A stretch of 64,000 nucleotides of DNA from Alsobacter sp045348435 (GCF_045348435.1 NZ_CP157484.1:1240001-1304000); one strand, 5' to 3'. Positions 1 through 9,206 are shown, counted from the stretch's first letter. Translations and numbers: made by a program. The notes: generated from the letters alone by a model not told the origin.

Positions 1-383
1 CGCGCCCGCGCTTCATGTCGCGCAATCCGCCCACACGCGTGCGCGCTTATGGCTCCTCGGGTGAGGGGCGACGCGGCGGCCGCCCATGACGCTTGCGTCT
101 CCAGTACGCGCCCCAGCGCCGCCGTGACCCGCCGCGTCAAGAAGCGGCAGGCCGAGGTCGACGGACGCGCCGACGCGAGGCGCCAAGTGGCCGCAGCCTC
201 CGAGGAGCCGAAATCGACGGAGACGCCGAGCCGGCCGCAGGACCGCCACCAGGGGCGCGCCGCCGCCGCCGCCGGCGTCGCCACCGTCTCGCCGCAGCGG
301 CTGACGATCGTCGCCGCCCCGTCGCCGACGTGGAAGGCCTCGTCGAGGCTGCGCCGCTTCGGCGCACGCGTCGCGGTTCGGAG
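1..383 (-). pseudogene. SCGR/LTPR family copy A (no start codon, runs off window)
   Basis: On the minus strand one frame reads RRSLDEAFHVGDGAATIV, then SCGRLGVSVDFGSSE, then LTRRVTAALGRVLE. The same motif order is found in eight other loci of this window. The frame is open from about position 419 to the left edge, but I see no ATG or GTG in a sensible place, so it is either a relic or a gene whose ends are missing. The best intact relative is at 36024-36347. Function unknown; no domain recognised. The overlapping arginine-rich frames are shadows caused by high GC. Confidence 0.5.
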
Positions 384-427
384 GGCGCCGCTCCTGATAA
401 GGAGATCTTGCCTAACCGGCGCGTCGG

Positions 428-445
428 CGCCGGCTTTTGCCGGCG
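428..445. terminator. GC-rich hairpin after the AmiC-like gene
   Basis: A perfect 7-bp stem CGCCGGC / GCCGGCG closes a TTTT loop, 27 bases beyond the stop of the minus-strand gene ending at 472. There is no U run after the stem in that direction, so it could be a weak terminator or an mRNA 3' stabiliser. The palindrome is seen directly; its role is inferred. Confidence 0.3.
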
Positions 446-471
446 AGCGATCGCGCCTGCCACCCTCCCCA

Positions 472-1596
472 TCACATGCCGGCAGCGTCGCTTCGGACGA
501 TCGCCTCCTGCGGATCGATGGCGCCGAGAGCCTTCACGATTTCAAATCGGCCGCCCTTCGCCCTGGCGATGTACATGTTCATCCGCACATGGTGCTGGCC
601 GGGCGCCATCTCCGCCGGCCCGCCCGGTCCATCGCCGATCTTCGCGTGGTCAAGCGCCGCAATGACCTTGTCTTGATCAAGGGCGCCAGCCTCCTTCACG
701 GCCGCCGCCCACAGCATCATGCCCCGGTAGAGCCCCGAGCAGCCGCTGCCTCCTGTGAACTGCTCCTTGCCGGGGAAACGTTTGTTGTATTCGCCCAATA
801 AGCTCTGCGAGAACGGATCGTCCACCGTCTGGTAAAAATCGAGGCAGCCATAGAGGCCCTCCACGTGCTCGGACGGCAAAAGGCCGAGCAGGTTCTCGTC
901 GAAATAAGTGCAGATCAGCTGCCCGCCCCGCGTCCGGAATCCAGCATCCTGAAGCCGCTGGAGGAACGGCGCGACGCCCGGAGGGACGATGGTGTTGAAG
1001 ACCACTTCCGCGCCGCTCGACATGATCTTGTCGACGGCGTCGCCAAACTCGACAGCATCCATGGCGAAGTACTCCTCGCCCACGACCGTGCCGCCTTCCG
1101 CCATAACAAGCCGGCGGACCTTCTGATTCATCACGTGGGGCCAGATATAATCCGAGGACGGCAGGTAAAATGTCCTAGAGCCGGTCGTCCTCATCAGCCA
1201 GGGGATGAACGGATCCAGTTGCTGCGCTGGAACCGGGCCCGTGCAGAAGATGAGCGGATGGCTTTCCTGTCCCTCATACTGTTCCGGGTAGATGTAAAGC
1301 GTGCCGCCTTTTTCGACGGCGGCCCCTTTGATGGCCTGCCTCGTCGAGCTATAGATGCCGCCGAAAATCACGTCAACCTTGTCGCGTTCGACAAGCGTGG
1401 CGGCCGCGGCCGCCGCGACGAGGTCAGTTGTAGCGCCGTCCTCAAGGAAGAGCTCGATCGGTCGCCCCAGCAGGCCGCCGCTGGCGTTGAGGTCGTCAAC
1501 CACCATTGTCGCCACATTGGCGTTGGCGCCGCCCATGAATGCAAGAGCCCCGGTTTGCTCCGCGATCATTCCCACCTTAATCGACGCCTCTGCCAT
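472..1596 (-). CDS. AmiC/UrtA-type amide- or urea-binding protein, no signal peptide
   Basis: 374 residues of type I periplasmic-binding-protein fold (Peripla_BP_5/6). It begins IKVGMIAEQTGALAFMGG and carries the AmiC-like blocks YIYPEQYEGQESHP and SSDYIWPHVMNQ that line the ligand cleft in amidase regulators and UrtA proteins. The ATG at 1596 is preferred because GGAGGGG lies 5 bases upstream; the in-frame ATG at 1611 lies on the far side of that site. From either start there is no hydrophobic leader, which favours a cytoplasmic sensor like AmiC over an ABC-transporter binding protein. No transporter or amidase gene is adjacent. Ligand unknown; short amides or urea are the family's usual ligands. 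Confidence 0.8.
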   Translation of the reverse strand: MAEASIKVGMIAEQTGALAFMGGANANVATMVVDDLNASGGLLGRPIELFLEDGATTDLVAAAAAATLVERDKVDVIFGGIYSSTRQAIKGAAVEKGGTLYIYPEQYEGQESHPLIFCTGPVPAQQLDPFIPWLMRTTGSRTFYLPSSDYIWPHVMNQKVRRLVMAEGGTVVGEEYFAMDAVEFGDAVDKIMSSGAEVVFNTIVPPGVAPFLQRLQDAGFRTRGGQLICTYFDENLLGLLPSEHVEGLYGCLDFYQTVDDPFSQSLLGEYNKRFPGKEQFTGGSGCSGLYRGMMLWAAAVKEAGALDQDKVIAALDHAKIGDGPGGPAEMAPGQHHVRMNMYIARAKGGRFEIVKALGAIDPQEAIVRSDAAGM

Positions 1597-2716
1597 CGCC
1601 ACCCCTCCCATCGGCTGGCGCCGCCGTCCCAGTGGTCTTTTCAGCGGCGCTATGGGTCTTGCTTGGGCCAATTCAGTCGCAGGAGCCATTTCGGTGCAAA
1701 GCGGAGAGCAAGGTCTCGGCCTGGTGCGAAGGACGGCGCCTCATGACGCCCTGAGATCTCGTCGCGTCGCCCTCACGGCGCGCCATGTCGGTGACCCAAT
1801 TGCTGGGCTCCGCAAAGGCGCAGCAAGTGGGCCGAAGGGGATCGAACGTAACGTCGGGTGGTCGAGCTGGCAGCCTGTTCAACCAGCAAGGACGATAACC
1901 TACTCCCGAAATGGGCGCGCGACAATTCTCAATCTGGTTGGGGACGAGCTTCCAGGGTTGCGGCGCAGGCGACTTGGCCGCTCTTGGCGCGGTGCCTCTG
2001 CCTGCCGAACCGAACTGATGATTTCTGAGTAGGTCGCGGCTGCACGGCAGGCTGTAGGCAGCCTGCTCTCGGGCGATTCCATCGATAAAGTCATCGGGAA
2101 TATCGCGAGGTGGTCCAAGCCAACGCGCTTCGGCTCAAAGGATCTGCGGCGAACTAGCCGAGTCTCTCGCTCACGCTATTTTGTGTTCGCCGGCCGCGAG
2201 CCTCTTGGCTCGAAGGCGTTCGGTTTGAGCCGCGGGTTGTGGCCTCATCTTTGGCCAGCTGGTAGGGGCGCATCCAGTTCCTAGGCGACGAAGTCTTCAG
2301 TCTGCTGGACCGCGCCGACCAGGCAAAACATTTGAGGAGCTGCGAGAGTTCGTCAAACAGGCCCGCCGACAGCCCGAGCTTATTCTGGACCCTTCCTCGC
2401 CTGACCGCAAACGTCGAGCATGGATTCGGATCCATGCCAGATGTTGATGTGAATCCTCGGCTTGAATAGTCCTCGGACTGCTCCAAAGTAAGCAGAGAGG
2501 CAGGCTGAGGCGTTCCAGCAATTCCACTGCTCGGACAAATTGTCATTGACCCTGACCCTTTATTTTCAATTGAGACGCGTCACTGCAGTGAGAGAAGCAT
2601 GCATCTTTTTTCACGTTGATGTGTTGTCCTTTTACCGGCTGCCCATGACGCTGCATGCCGTTTTCTGAACCAGCGACCTCGTCGCGCCTGCGACGCTATG
2701 CGTCTGGGAGCCCCTC
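1597..2716. other. 1.1-kb stretch without a recognisable gene
   Basis: Short open frames occur on both strands, but none has a good ribosome site or a recognisable domain. The stretch must contain the promoter of the binding-protein gene on the left and that of the response regulator on the right (GGGAG just before 2717). It may be decayed coding DNA, as is common elsewhere in this window. Confidence 0.4.
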
Positions 2717-3241
2717 ATGTCCGCCAACAAGCCGTTGATCCACGTGGCCGAGGATAGTTCAGTCATTGCCTCCGCAGTCAGCGAGGAGCTAGAGCAAGCC
2801 GGCTTCAAGGTAGCCGGGCCTTTCGCCCGATGCCGCGACGCTGAGGAGTGGCTTCGGAGCGCTCAGCCTGATTGCGCCGTGCTCGACATCAGATTGTTGG
2901 ACGGCGATTGCACGTCCTTGGCGGCCGAACTGGACCGCCGTGGGATCCCGCTCGTGATCCTGTCCGGGTTTCAGCGCCAGACGTGCCCCGTGCAGATCGA
3001 CGCGGCCGTGTGGTTGGAGAAGCCCACCTTCCCAGGAGCTCTTGCCGAGGCCATCACGTCTGTGGCGCGGTCCGATCACGCCTGCTCCGGCGTCGCAGCC
3101 CCCCATTCCCCGCCCGCACACGCCGCGCCACATCGAAGTGGGCCCCCTAAGCTTTGGAGCGTCAAGCAGCGCGCCCCCGCCTCGTCGAAGGGCAGCTCCA
3201 GCGGGTTCCATGCCTCGCAAAATCCTGAGGACCTGATCTAA
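2717..3241 (+). CDS. Single-domain response regulator (receiver)
   Basis: 174 residues. Residues about 6-118 form a CheY-like receiver: acidic pair E12/D13, phospho-acceptor D57 in AVLDIRL, S83 in VILSG, and K102 in WLEKP. There is no output domain; the last 55 residues are Pro/Ser-rich and probably disordered. The start ATG follows GGGAG at 6-base spacing. Stand-alone receivers of this form usually work as phosphate sinks or in phosphorelays. On the opposite strand just downstream lie the remains of a sensor kinase gene, which may have been its partner. Output unknown. Confidence 0.85.
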   Translation: MSANKPLIHVAEDSSVIASAVSEELEQAGFKVAGPFARCRDAEEWLRSAQPDCAVLDIRLLDGDCTSLAAELDRRGIPLVILSGFQRQTCPVQIDAAVWLEKPTFPGALAEAITSVARSDHACSGVAAPHSPPAHAAPHRSGPPKLWSVKQRAPASSKGSSSGFHASQNPEDLI

Positions 3242-3374
3242 GAGCGACCAATCGACGTGCACCGCTACCAGACGATGCTGCCAGACAGCACGACCCGCCG
3301 CTTCTCACGACGCTGGACGACCCATCGCGCCGCAATTCATCGGGATCGTACGTCTTGTCCTGCTTTGCAGGTTT

Positions 3375-3970
3375 GTCCGCCGAGGGGGCAGCCAGCAACT
3401 GCACGATGGCTCTGATCAAAGTTCGCGGGCTCACGGGTTTGTCCAGCGCCGGCGCTCCGCTAGAGGCCGGCTCACTCGAAAGATCGGCGCTTCCGGTCGC
3501 GAGCAGGAACGGGACGCCACGATCTAGGAGCTGCTGAGCCAAGTCTCGGACTCGGTCAGGTCCTGGCCGATCTTCAGGAATCCCTGCAGGTCTCCGCTTT
3601 CGTTGCGCAGCGCCCGCGCCGGCCCGTGGATGTACACTGGCGAGCCGTCCTTTCGGACGTGCCAACGAATATCGGGCGCAATTTGGCCCCCGCCGCCATG
3701 ATGGTTTCCTTGACTGGCTGTCAGTTGGCGCGGTCGGGCTCGGTGTAGAGGATCGAAGCGGGCTGGCCTGCGATCTCCTCGGCTGTCCAGCCGAAGACGG
3801 CTATCGGCAATCGCAGCTTCCCGACCACGTCCTTGTGCCAGCCCACGCCTGCCCGGACGAAGTAGCTGTCGCCCTGGAGCTCGAGAATGTTGGAGCGCTT
3901 TTTGCCGAGAGCTGCAGCGACCAGGCGGCACGCCTCTGTGAGAATTTCGTCCAGATCTTCGCTTCAAAGA
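3375..3970 (-). pseudogene. Remnant of GAF-PAS sensor kinase with receiver tail
   Basis: Three minus-strand frames hold consecutive pieces of one hybrid sensor kinase. A GAF end reads RSNILELQGDSYFVRAGVGW; a PAS start reads VFGWTAEEIAGQPASIL up to a stop; the PAS/PAC end reads RWHVRKDGSPVYIHG and GFLKIGQDLTE. A receiver C-terminus follows directly (GVPFLLATG ... ALDKPVSPRTLIRAI). The histidine-kinase core expected between PAC and receiver is absent. Frameshifts, stops and this deletion make it a pseudogene. Its place next to the single-domain regulator at 2717 suggests a lost two-component locus. Confidence 0.7.
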
Positions 3971-4247
3971 GCGAGTTCGCCGAAGTCGGCAAGCATGCGC
4001 GGTCGCCTAAAGACCTGTTCGACTTGGGGCGCTCTCCTCGCCCGAGGGCTCTGAAAGTCTGATCCTCGGCAGTGAGCACAAGACGGAGCCGTGGGTTCAA
4101 GTTTCGGACGGGTGGTGAGCGCCCGACTGAGTGTGTGGTGAATGGGGCACGCTCTCCTGCGCCCGTTCGCGCACCGGTCCGCGAGCCTTGCCACAGCCGG
4201 CCGCTCCGATTTGAATGGCCCAGTGGAACGCGGTTAGGGGGCACACG

Positions 4248-4481
4248 ATGGCAACGGGTTGGGCCGTTCAGGTCAGCTTCATTGTGGGCGGCAAGGTCAT
4301 GACCGACGGCCAGCCTTTGTACTTTGCAGCGTTAGACGAACCTAAAGCCGCTGTGATGGCGATCCGCCGCTTCGTCAACCTCGACCCGGCCGAGGCGGAA
4401 GTTGAGGCGGTGGGGCCTATCCCGGAGAGCGCCACGGGGGCGCTGACGCTTAAGTCCGGAGAGGTTCTGCGCCGGCGGTAA
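4248..4481 (+). CDS. Small conserved-looking protein of unknown function
   Basis: 77 residues starting MATGWAVQVSFIVGGKVM. AGGGGG lies 7 bases before this ATG, so it is preferred over an upstream start at 4215. The protein is acidic with a basic C-terminus (VLRRR), without signal peptide, membrane segment or cysteine. Codon use is typical of the window. I do not recognise the family. It stands alone between a decayed kinase and a fragment of the SCGR/LTPR family. Confidence 0.55.
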   Translation: MATGWAVQVSFIVGGKVMTDGQPLYFAALDEPKAAVMAIRRFVNLDPAEAEVEAVGPIPESATGALTLKSGEVLRRR

Positions 4482-4799
4482 GACGGGGCCGGCTGAACGC
4501 TCCTTCCTTCAGGGGCGGTGTCCGTCGTTAGACCGGCTCGAACCCGGAACAGGCCGTCCGGCTCATCCCACAATCGTGAGCGTGGGAGCTCGGTCTTGCA
4601 TCGGCTCAAGTCCCCGGCCGAGCCCAGACACCGGCGCGCACATTGGGAAGACCGTAAGGTGCTTACACCCGAAGTGAGCGCATCCTTGTTCTTCTTTGCA
4701 GAAGGGGGACGCCATGCGCAACGAAGCCGCAGCGGCCCAGACCGTCCGCCAGAGGTCGGGGCGGCGGGGGAGGTGGGCGGCGGAGGCCTGGGCGGTGAG

Positions 4800-4940
4800 A
4801 AGTCGCAGCGTGCGCGCGAGACGCGCCGCGGCAGTGCGCGCCCAGGCCTCCGCGACTCGCGGAGTCAGGGCGCGGCAGGCCTCACCGGTCCGCGGCCCAT
4901 GGCGACGCGCGCGGATCGGGGCGGCGGAGGCCAGTTCCAG
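4800..4940 (-). pseudogene. SCGR/LTPR family copy B (short fragment)
   Basis: The minus-strand frame contains GEACRALTPRVAEAW, matching the C-terminal hallmark EACRxLTPRVTAAL of the family. The SCGR half upstream is not recognisable. This is the weakest of the counted loci and is scored mainly on the nine-residue motif and on the GC-rich intergenic setting shared with other copies. Confidence 0.35.
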
Positions 4941-4990
4941 CAGCAGGCAAGCGCTGAAGGTCGCCCCAGTATTTCCTACCTCGAGCAGTG

Positions 4991-5539
4991 TCAAATGGAG
5001 ATAATTTTCAGCAGGTCGGGCGTGTTGGAAACGGAATACTTCTTCAGAACGTTGGATCTATGAATATGAACTGTTCTGTGGCTGATTGCGAGACGGCGGG
5101 CAATGTCTTTACTGCTGCACCCTTCGTACAGAAGTTTAGCGACCTCTCGCTCCCTTGGTGTTAGGCTACTGCCGATGGAAAGATGATGTAATTCCGGCTC
5201 CATGCTCAAATCGGTGAAGGTCCAGATCACGCGCCCATACGGGTTGGTTCTGTCGAGCGTCACGCCGTCGACGTGGCACCAGAAGACCTCGCCGTCGCAT
5301 CGTTTCATCAGCCATCGGTCGGAGTAGCCGCCTTTGTCGGCGAGGATCGGCGCAATCTTTTTTCCCCTCGATTCGAAATCATCGTCGGAGGAATAGAAGA
5401 TGCTGAACGAGGCGCCTTTTAGGTTCGCCGCCGTGTCCCGCCACATCTCGCTGAACAGAGTGTTGCACTCGGCCACAATGCGATTGTGGAGCACCGCACA
5501 TGCGACGGGAAGATGAGCGAAAACCTCTTCGTAGTTCAT
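4991..5539 (-). CDS. PAS-LuxR transcription regulator
   Basis: 182 residues. Residues about 3-115 form a PAS sensor (LPVACAVLHNRIVAECN ... WCHVDGVTLDR ... VIWTFTDLS). Residues about 120-178 form a LuxR-type HTH with the classical LTPREREVAKLL and SSKDIARRLAISHRTVHIH. The ATG at 5539 follows AGAGG; the longer upstream frame is arginine-rich and lacks a site. It is transcribed away from the operon beginning at 5766 across a 226-base gap, so it most likely controls that operon. The ligand sensed by the PAS domain cannot be read from the sequence. Confidence 0.85.
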   Translation of the reverse strand: MNYEEVFAHLPVACAVLHNRIVAECNTLFSEMWRDTAANLKGASFSIFYSSDDDFESRGKKIAPILADKGGYSDRWLMKRCDGEVFWCHVDGVTLDRTNPYGRVIWTFTDLSMEPELHHLSIGSSLTPREREVAKLLYEGCSSKDIARRLAISHRTVHIHRSNVLKKYSVSNTPDLLKIISI

Positions 5540-5638
5540 CGGAGCCTCTGGATTGCGACGCGCCCCGGAAGGCGTCGGGCGCCGCGTTCGATTGCCTAGG
5601 TAAGCATGGCGTCTGGACAGTGGGGGACAGACCGACCT

Positions 5639-5664
5639 TAATCGCTCAACGATACGTAATCGCT
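5639..5664. promoter_or_regulatory. Direct repeat TAATCGCT in the divergent control region
   Basis: TAATCGCT occurs twice, starting at 5639 and 5657 (18 bases apart, close to two helical turns), between the PAS-LuxR gene and the amidohydrolase operon. The spacing suits a regulator dimer or tandem dimers, so it is a candidate operator for the neighbouring LuxR protein. Only the repeat is observed; binding is inferred. Confidence 0.3.
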
Positions 5665-5765
5665 TAGGTGATTGCCATAGCGCCAGGGGCCGGCTCAAAG
5701 CTCAGCCCTGCGGCGCACGTTCCGCCCTGGCGAGCGCGGCGATCCTCAGACGAAAAGAGGACAAG

Positions 5766-7004
5766 TTGAGCCGCTTGCATCTCACCAATCTGCGCCTGCT
5801 CGACGTGCGTGAAGGCGCTTCAAAGCCCGGGTTCCATGTCACGATCAAGGGCGATCGCATCGTGGATGTGAGCGATGGACCCTTGGACGCGGGCGACGGC
5901 GAGATCGTCGATCTCCAAGGCCGCGTGCTGATGCCCGGCCTAATCGACTGCCACGTGCACGTCAATGCGGTGCAGCTCAACCTGGCCCCCACGCGGCAAC
6001 TGCCGGCGTCGCTGGTGACCGCCGGCGCCGCCCGGATCATGCGCGGGATGCTCATGCGCGGGTTCACGACCGTGCGCGATGCTGGCGGCGCCGACCGCGG
6101 GCTGAAGCTTGCCGTTGAACAGGGGCTGTTCGCGGGCCCCAGACTCTACATTTCAGGACGCGCCATCAGCCAAACAGGCGGCCACGGCGATTTTCGCCCG
6201 CAAATCGACCAGCCTGATCCCGGCGCGCTCGACCATCTGTTTGACGGAATCGGGCGCATCGCCGACGGGGTCCCCGAGGTCCGGCGCGCGGCCCGAGACG
6301 AGATCCGTCTCGGCGCCGACCACATCAAAATCATGGCTTCGGGCGGCGTCGCCTCCATGGCGGACCCGATCGACTTTCTTCAATATTCCGACGAGGAACT
6401 CGACGCCTTTGTCGACGAAGCGCGGCGCGCGCGCACCTATGTCATGGCCCATGCTTACACGGCCGATGCGATCGCCCGCTGCCTGCGAGCGGGCGTTCGC
6501 AGCATCGAGCACGCCAACTTGATCGACGAGGAAACGGCCGACTTGATGGTGGCGCGTGGCGCCTACATGGTGCCGACCCTGGTGACCTATGATGCGCTCG
6601 CCCGCGAAGGCCGCGCGCTGGGCTTTTCCGAAGTCGGGCTTCACAAGCTCCAGCAGGTGCTGGATGTCGGGACGAAGTCGTTGGAGATCGCCAAGGCTGC
6701 GGGGGTCAAGATGGCGTATGGGACCGACCTCCTGGGCGATCTGCACCGGCTCCAATCCGACGAGTTTCGGATCCGCAGCGCTGTGCTGAGCGCGGCCGAC
6801 ATCATTCGCAGCGCGACGCAAACCGGCGCGGAGCTGATCGGCATGGCGGGCCAGCTTGGCGTCATCGCGCCCGGCGCCTTCGCCGATCTTTTGGTCGTGG
6901 ATGGCGATCCGCTGGAGGACCTCGGACTGCTGCAGGAGCAGGGTCGGTCTCTTCGCGCCATCATCCAAGGCGGCAAATTCGTCAAAAACGAACTGCGGGC
7001 CTGA
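5766..7004 (+). CDS. Metal-dependent amidohydrolase, Xaa-Pro/Xaa-Arg dipeptidase type
   Basis: 412-residue cytoplasmic amidohydrolase of the imidazolonepropionase/prolidase-like branch. Metal ligands are H63 and H65 (DCHVHV), probable carboxylated K188 (DHIKIMASGG), H229 (MAHAYT), H249 (SIEHAN) and D321 (YGTDLLG). The K-x-MASGG and YGTD blocks match enzymes such as CC2672 and Sgx9260 that cleave dipeptides with a C-terminal Arg, Lys or Pro. The start is TTG at 5766 after AGAGGA; a later start would cut the first beta strand. It heads a seven-gene operon with a branched-chain-type ABC importer, so it probably hydrolyses what that importer brings in. The exact substrate is not fixed by sequence. 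Confidence 0.85.
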   Translation: MSRLHLTNLRLLDVREGASKPGFHVTIKGDRIVDVSDGPLDAGDGEIVDLQGRVLMPGLIDCHVHVNAVQLNLAPTRQLPASLVTAGAARIMRGMLMRGFTTVRDAGGADRGLKLAVEQGLFAGPRLYISGRAISQTGGHGDFRPQIDQPDPGALDHLFDGIGRIADGVPEVRRAARDEIRLGADHIKIMASGGVASMADPIDFLQYSDEELDAFVDEARRARTYVMAHAYTADAIARCLRAGVRSIEHANLIDEETADLMVARGAYMVPTLVTYDALAREGRALGFSEVGLHKLQQVLDVGTKSLEIAKAAGVKMAYGTDLLGDLHRLQSDEFRIRSAVLSAADIIRSATQTGAELIGMAGQLGVIAPGAFADLLVVDGDPLEDLGLLQEQGRSLRAIIQGGKFVKNELRA

Positions 7005-7039
7005 ACGCAGCCGCCTCTTAAATTGTGGAGCTCCGACCG

Positions 7040-8257
7040 ATGCGCACGATCACCAAACGGACGTTTAGCCTGACTTCGACGGGACTCGCGGCGGTTCTGA
7101 TCCTGACTGCCACGCCCAGCCTCAGCCAGGAGGTGTACCGCATCGGAGCGCTCAATCCGGTGACCGGCGCCGGCAGCACCTACGGATCGGGGATGCAAAA
7201 GAGCATCCTCGCCGCGGCCGCGGAGGTGAATGCTGCGGGAGGACCGGCCGGACGTCGTCTGGAGGTTCTGGCCGACGATTCCCAAACCGCGCCCGAGCCG
7301 GCCGTGCTTGCAGCCAAAAAGCTGATCGAGGTGAACAAGGTCGGGGCGATCCTGGGCACCTGGTCGTCGAGCGTGTCGCTCGCCATCCAGCCGCTGACCC
7401 AGTCCTCCAACGTTATCTTGATGCACACCTCGTCGGCGCCGGCGCTGTTCGCCCAGAACCAGCGCCTGCTCAGCTGGGGGTTCCAGTCGGGCAGCAAATA
7501 TAATGGCCAAGCCATGGCCGCCGCCGTGGCCAAAGAGGGGTTCAAGCGGCCGGTCATCATGGCCTTCAACAATGACGCCGCCACGGGCAATGTCGGCTAC
7601 TTCCGCACCAGCTGGGAGGCGACGGGGGGCAAGGTCCTGGCGTCCGTCGTGTACGAGCCGCGGCGGACCAGCTACCGCTCCGAGTTGCAGAAGGCGCTGA
7701 CGCAAAACCCCGACGTGATCGTGTTGTCGGGCTATTTGCCCGACACCACCATTATCCTGCGCGAAGCCTATGAACTCGGCGTCACCGCCAAGTTTCTGAT
7801 CCCGGGCTGGGCGGCGGGACCGCAGCTCATTTCCGCTCTGGGGCCGGACGCGTCGCAGGACGTCCTGGTTTATGAATCGGTGCCGGACGTCGAAGGCGCG
7901 GCTTTCAAGCGCTACAGCGAGGCTTACAACAAGGCGCTCGGCGCCACGGGCGAGGACAATGTCTTCGCCGCGCAGAGCTACGACATGGTGATCACGCTGG
8001 CGCTCGCCATGGAAAAGGCTGGCGCATCGGCCGACAACATCGCCATTGCGCGGGCCGTCCGCGAGGTCGCCAATCCCGAGGGCCAGAAGGTCTCGAGCTT
8101 CGCCGAGGGTCAAAAAGCCCTCAAGGCCGGGCAGAAGATCAACTATGAAGGCGCTTCGGGCCGGCTTGACTTCGATGAGGACGGCAACGCGGTGGCGGAC
8201 TTCGCGGTGTTCACGATCGACAAAGGCAAATACGTCAAGCGTTACAGCCTGAAATAA
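7040..8257 (+). CDS. ABC transporter binding protein, branched-chain amino acid (HAAT) type
   Basis: 405 residues: Sec signal peptide of about 30 residues (MRTITKRTF then a hydrophobic core ending TPSLSQ), then a Peripla_BP_6 domain beginning YRIGALNPVTGAGSTYG. GTGGAG lies before the ATG at 7040; the in-frame start at 7025 would overlap that site. It acts in the periplasm, handing a small amide or amino-acid-like solute to the permeases at 8333 and 9207. A large stem-loop after its stop codon separates it from the permease genes, as is common when the binding protein is needed in excess. Ligand unknown; the dipeptidase upstream suggests a peptide or acylated amino acid. Confidence 0.87.
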   Translation: MRTITKRTFSLTSTGLAAVLILTATPSLSQEVYRIGALNPVTGAGSTYGSGMQKSILAAAAEVNAAGGPAGRRLEVLADDSQTAPEPAVLAAKKLIEVNKVGAILGTWSSSVSLAIQPLTQSSNVILMHTSSAPALFAQNQRLLSWGFQSGSKYNGQAMAAAVAKEGFKRPVIMAFNNDAATGNVGYFRTSWEATGGKVLASVVYEPRRTSYRSELQKALTQNPDVIVLSGYLPDTTIILREAYELGVTAKFLIPGWAAGPQLISALGPDASQDVLVYESVPDVEGAAFKRYSEAYNKALGATGEDNVFAAQSYDMVITLALAMEKAGASADNIAIARAVREVANPEGQKVSSFAEGQKALKAGQKINYEGASGRLDFDEDGNAVADFAVFTIDKGKYVKRYSLK

Positions 8258-8315
8258 GATCCGGCCAAAGGCGCCCGCCCCGCCGCGGGACGGGCCCCCC
8301 GTCGGCGCCCGGATC
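8258..8315 (+). promoter_or_regulatory. Intercistronic stem-loop after the binding-protein gene
   Basis: GATCCGG (8258-8264) pairs with CCGGATC (8309-8315), enclosing a very GC-rich loop with further self-complementarity. It fills the gap between the binding-protein stop and the first permease. No U run follows, so partial termination or protection of the upstream mRNA is more likely than full termination. Pairing is visible; the effect is inferred. Confidence 0.45.
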
Positions 8316-8332
8316 ACGCAGCAGGACTGTCG

Positions 8333-9205
8333 ATGCCCAATTTCGCCGAATCCATCAACCTGGTGCTGTCGGGCGCCGTGCAGGGCCTGATCATCGCCCT
8401 GGCGGCGCTCGCCATCTCGCTCACCTTCGCGGTCGCCCGCTTTCCGAACGCCGCGACGGGCGACGTCATGACGCTTGGCGCCTATGTGGCGGTGATCGCG
8501 CAAGGGGCGGCTGGCTCCCTCCTTCTCGGCGGCCTCGTGGCCATGCTCGTGACGGTGGGGCTCAGCGTCCTGTCCTATGCGCTTGTCTTCAGGAAGCTCG
8601 CCGACCGGCTGGTCGCCTCCCTGATCGCATCGATCGGCATCGCGTTCTTCCTGCGCAGCATGCTGACCCTGTTCCTCGGCTTCGACCAGCGCGTCTTCAG
8701 GGTTCCCATCATGCGAGCCATGAATTTCTCCGGCGTTCGAGTCTTGCCGATCGACCTGTGGTTGGCGGGGATTTCCGTCCTCGTCCTCGCCGCAACCTTC
8801 GCCCTGCTGTTCCTGACGCCGCTCGGGCGGCGCATGCGGGCGGTGGCGGCCGACAGCGATCTCGCGCGCGCCAGCGGCATCCGCTCCGGCCAGGTGATGG
8901 TCATGCTGTGGGCCATGGTGGGGCTGCTCAGCGCCATTGCCGGCGTCATGGTCGGGATCAAGACGGTGGTGACGCCCGAGCTGGGATGGGACCTGCTGCT
9001 GCCGGCTTTCGCGGCCGCAGTGCTCGGAGGCATTGGAAGCCCCGTGGGGGCCGTCGTGGCGGCGGTGGGCCTCGGGATCGTGCAGGAGCTTTCGACGCCG
9101 CTCGTCGGCTTCACCTACAAGATCGCGCTGTCCTTCGTCGCGCTCATCGGCGTTCTCCTCGTCCGTCCGCAAGGTCTGTTCGGCCAAATCGAGCGGGTGC
9201 GCTGA
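8333..9205 (+). CDS. livH: ABC permease, LivH type
   Basis: 290-residue inner-membrane permease (BPD_transp_2). It has about eight hydrophobic segments, starting SINLVLSGAVQGLIIALAAL, and the LivH-like blocks RFPNAATGDVMTLGAY and LGGIGSPVGAVVAAVGLG. It ends RPQGLFGQ, the usual C-terminus of the family. With the LivM-type protein encoded one base downstream it forms the channel of the importer. The length is normal for LivH. Ligand specificity resides in the binding protein at 7040. Confidence 0.9.
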   Translation: MPNFAESINLVLSGAVQGLIIALAALAISLTFAVARFPNAATGDVMTLGAYVAVIAQGAAGSLLLGGLVAMLVTVGLSVLSYALVFRKLADRLVASLIASIGIAFFLRSMLTLFLGFDQRVFRVPIMRAMNFSGVRVLPIDLWLAGISVLVLAATFALLFLTPLGRRMRAVAADSDLARASGIRSGQVMVMLWAMVGLLSAIAGVMVGIKTVVTPELGWDLLLPAFAAAVLGGIGSPVGAVVAAVGLGIVQELSTPLVGFTYKIALSFVALIGVLLVRPQGLFGQIERVR

Positions 9206-9206
9206 C

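Noticed and set aside
1355..2032. A 225-codon plus-strand frame
   Set aside because: Begins antisense inside the AmiC-like gene and continues without any family motif or ribosome site.
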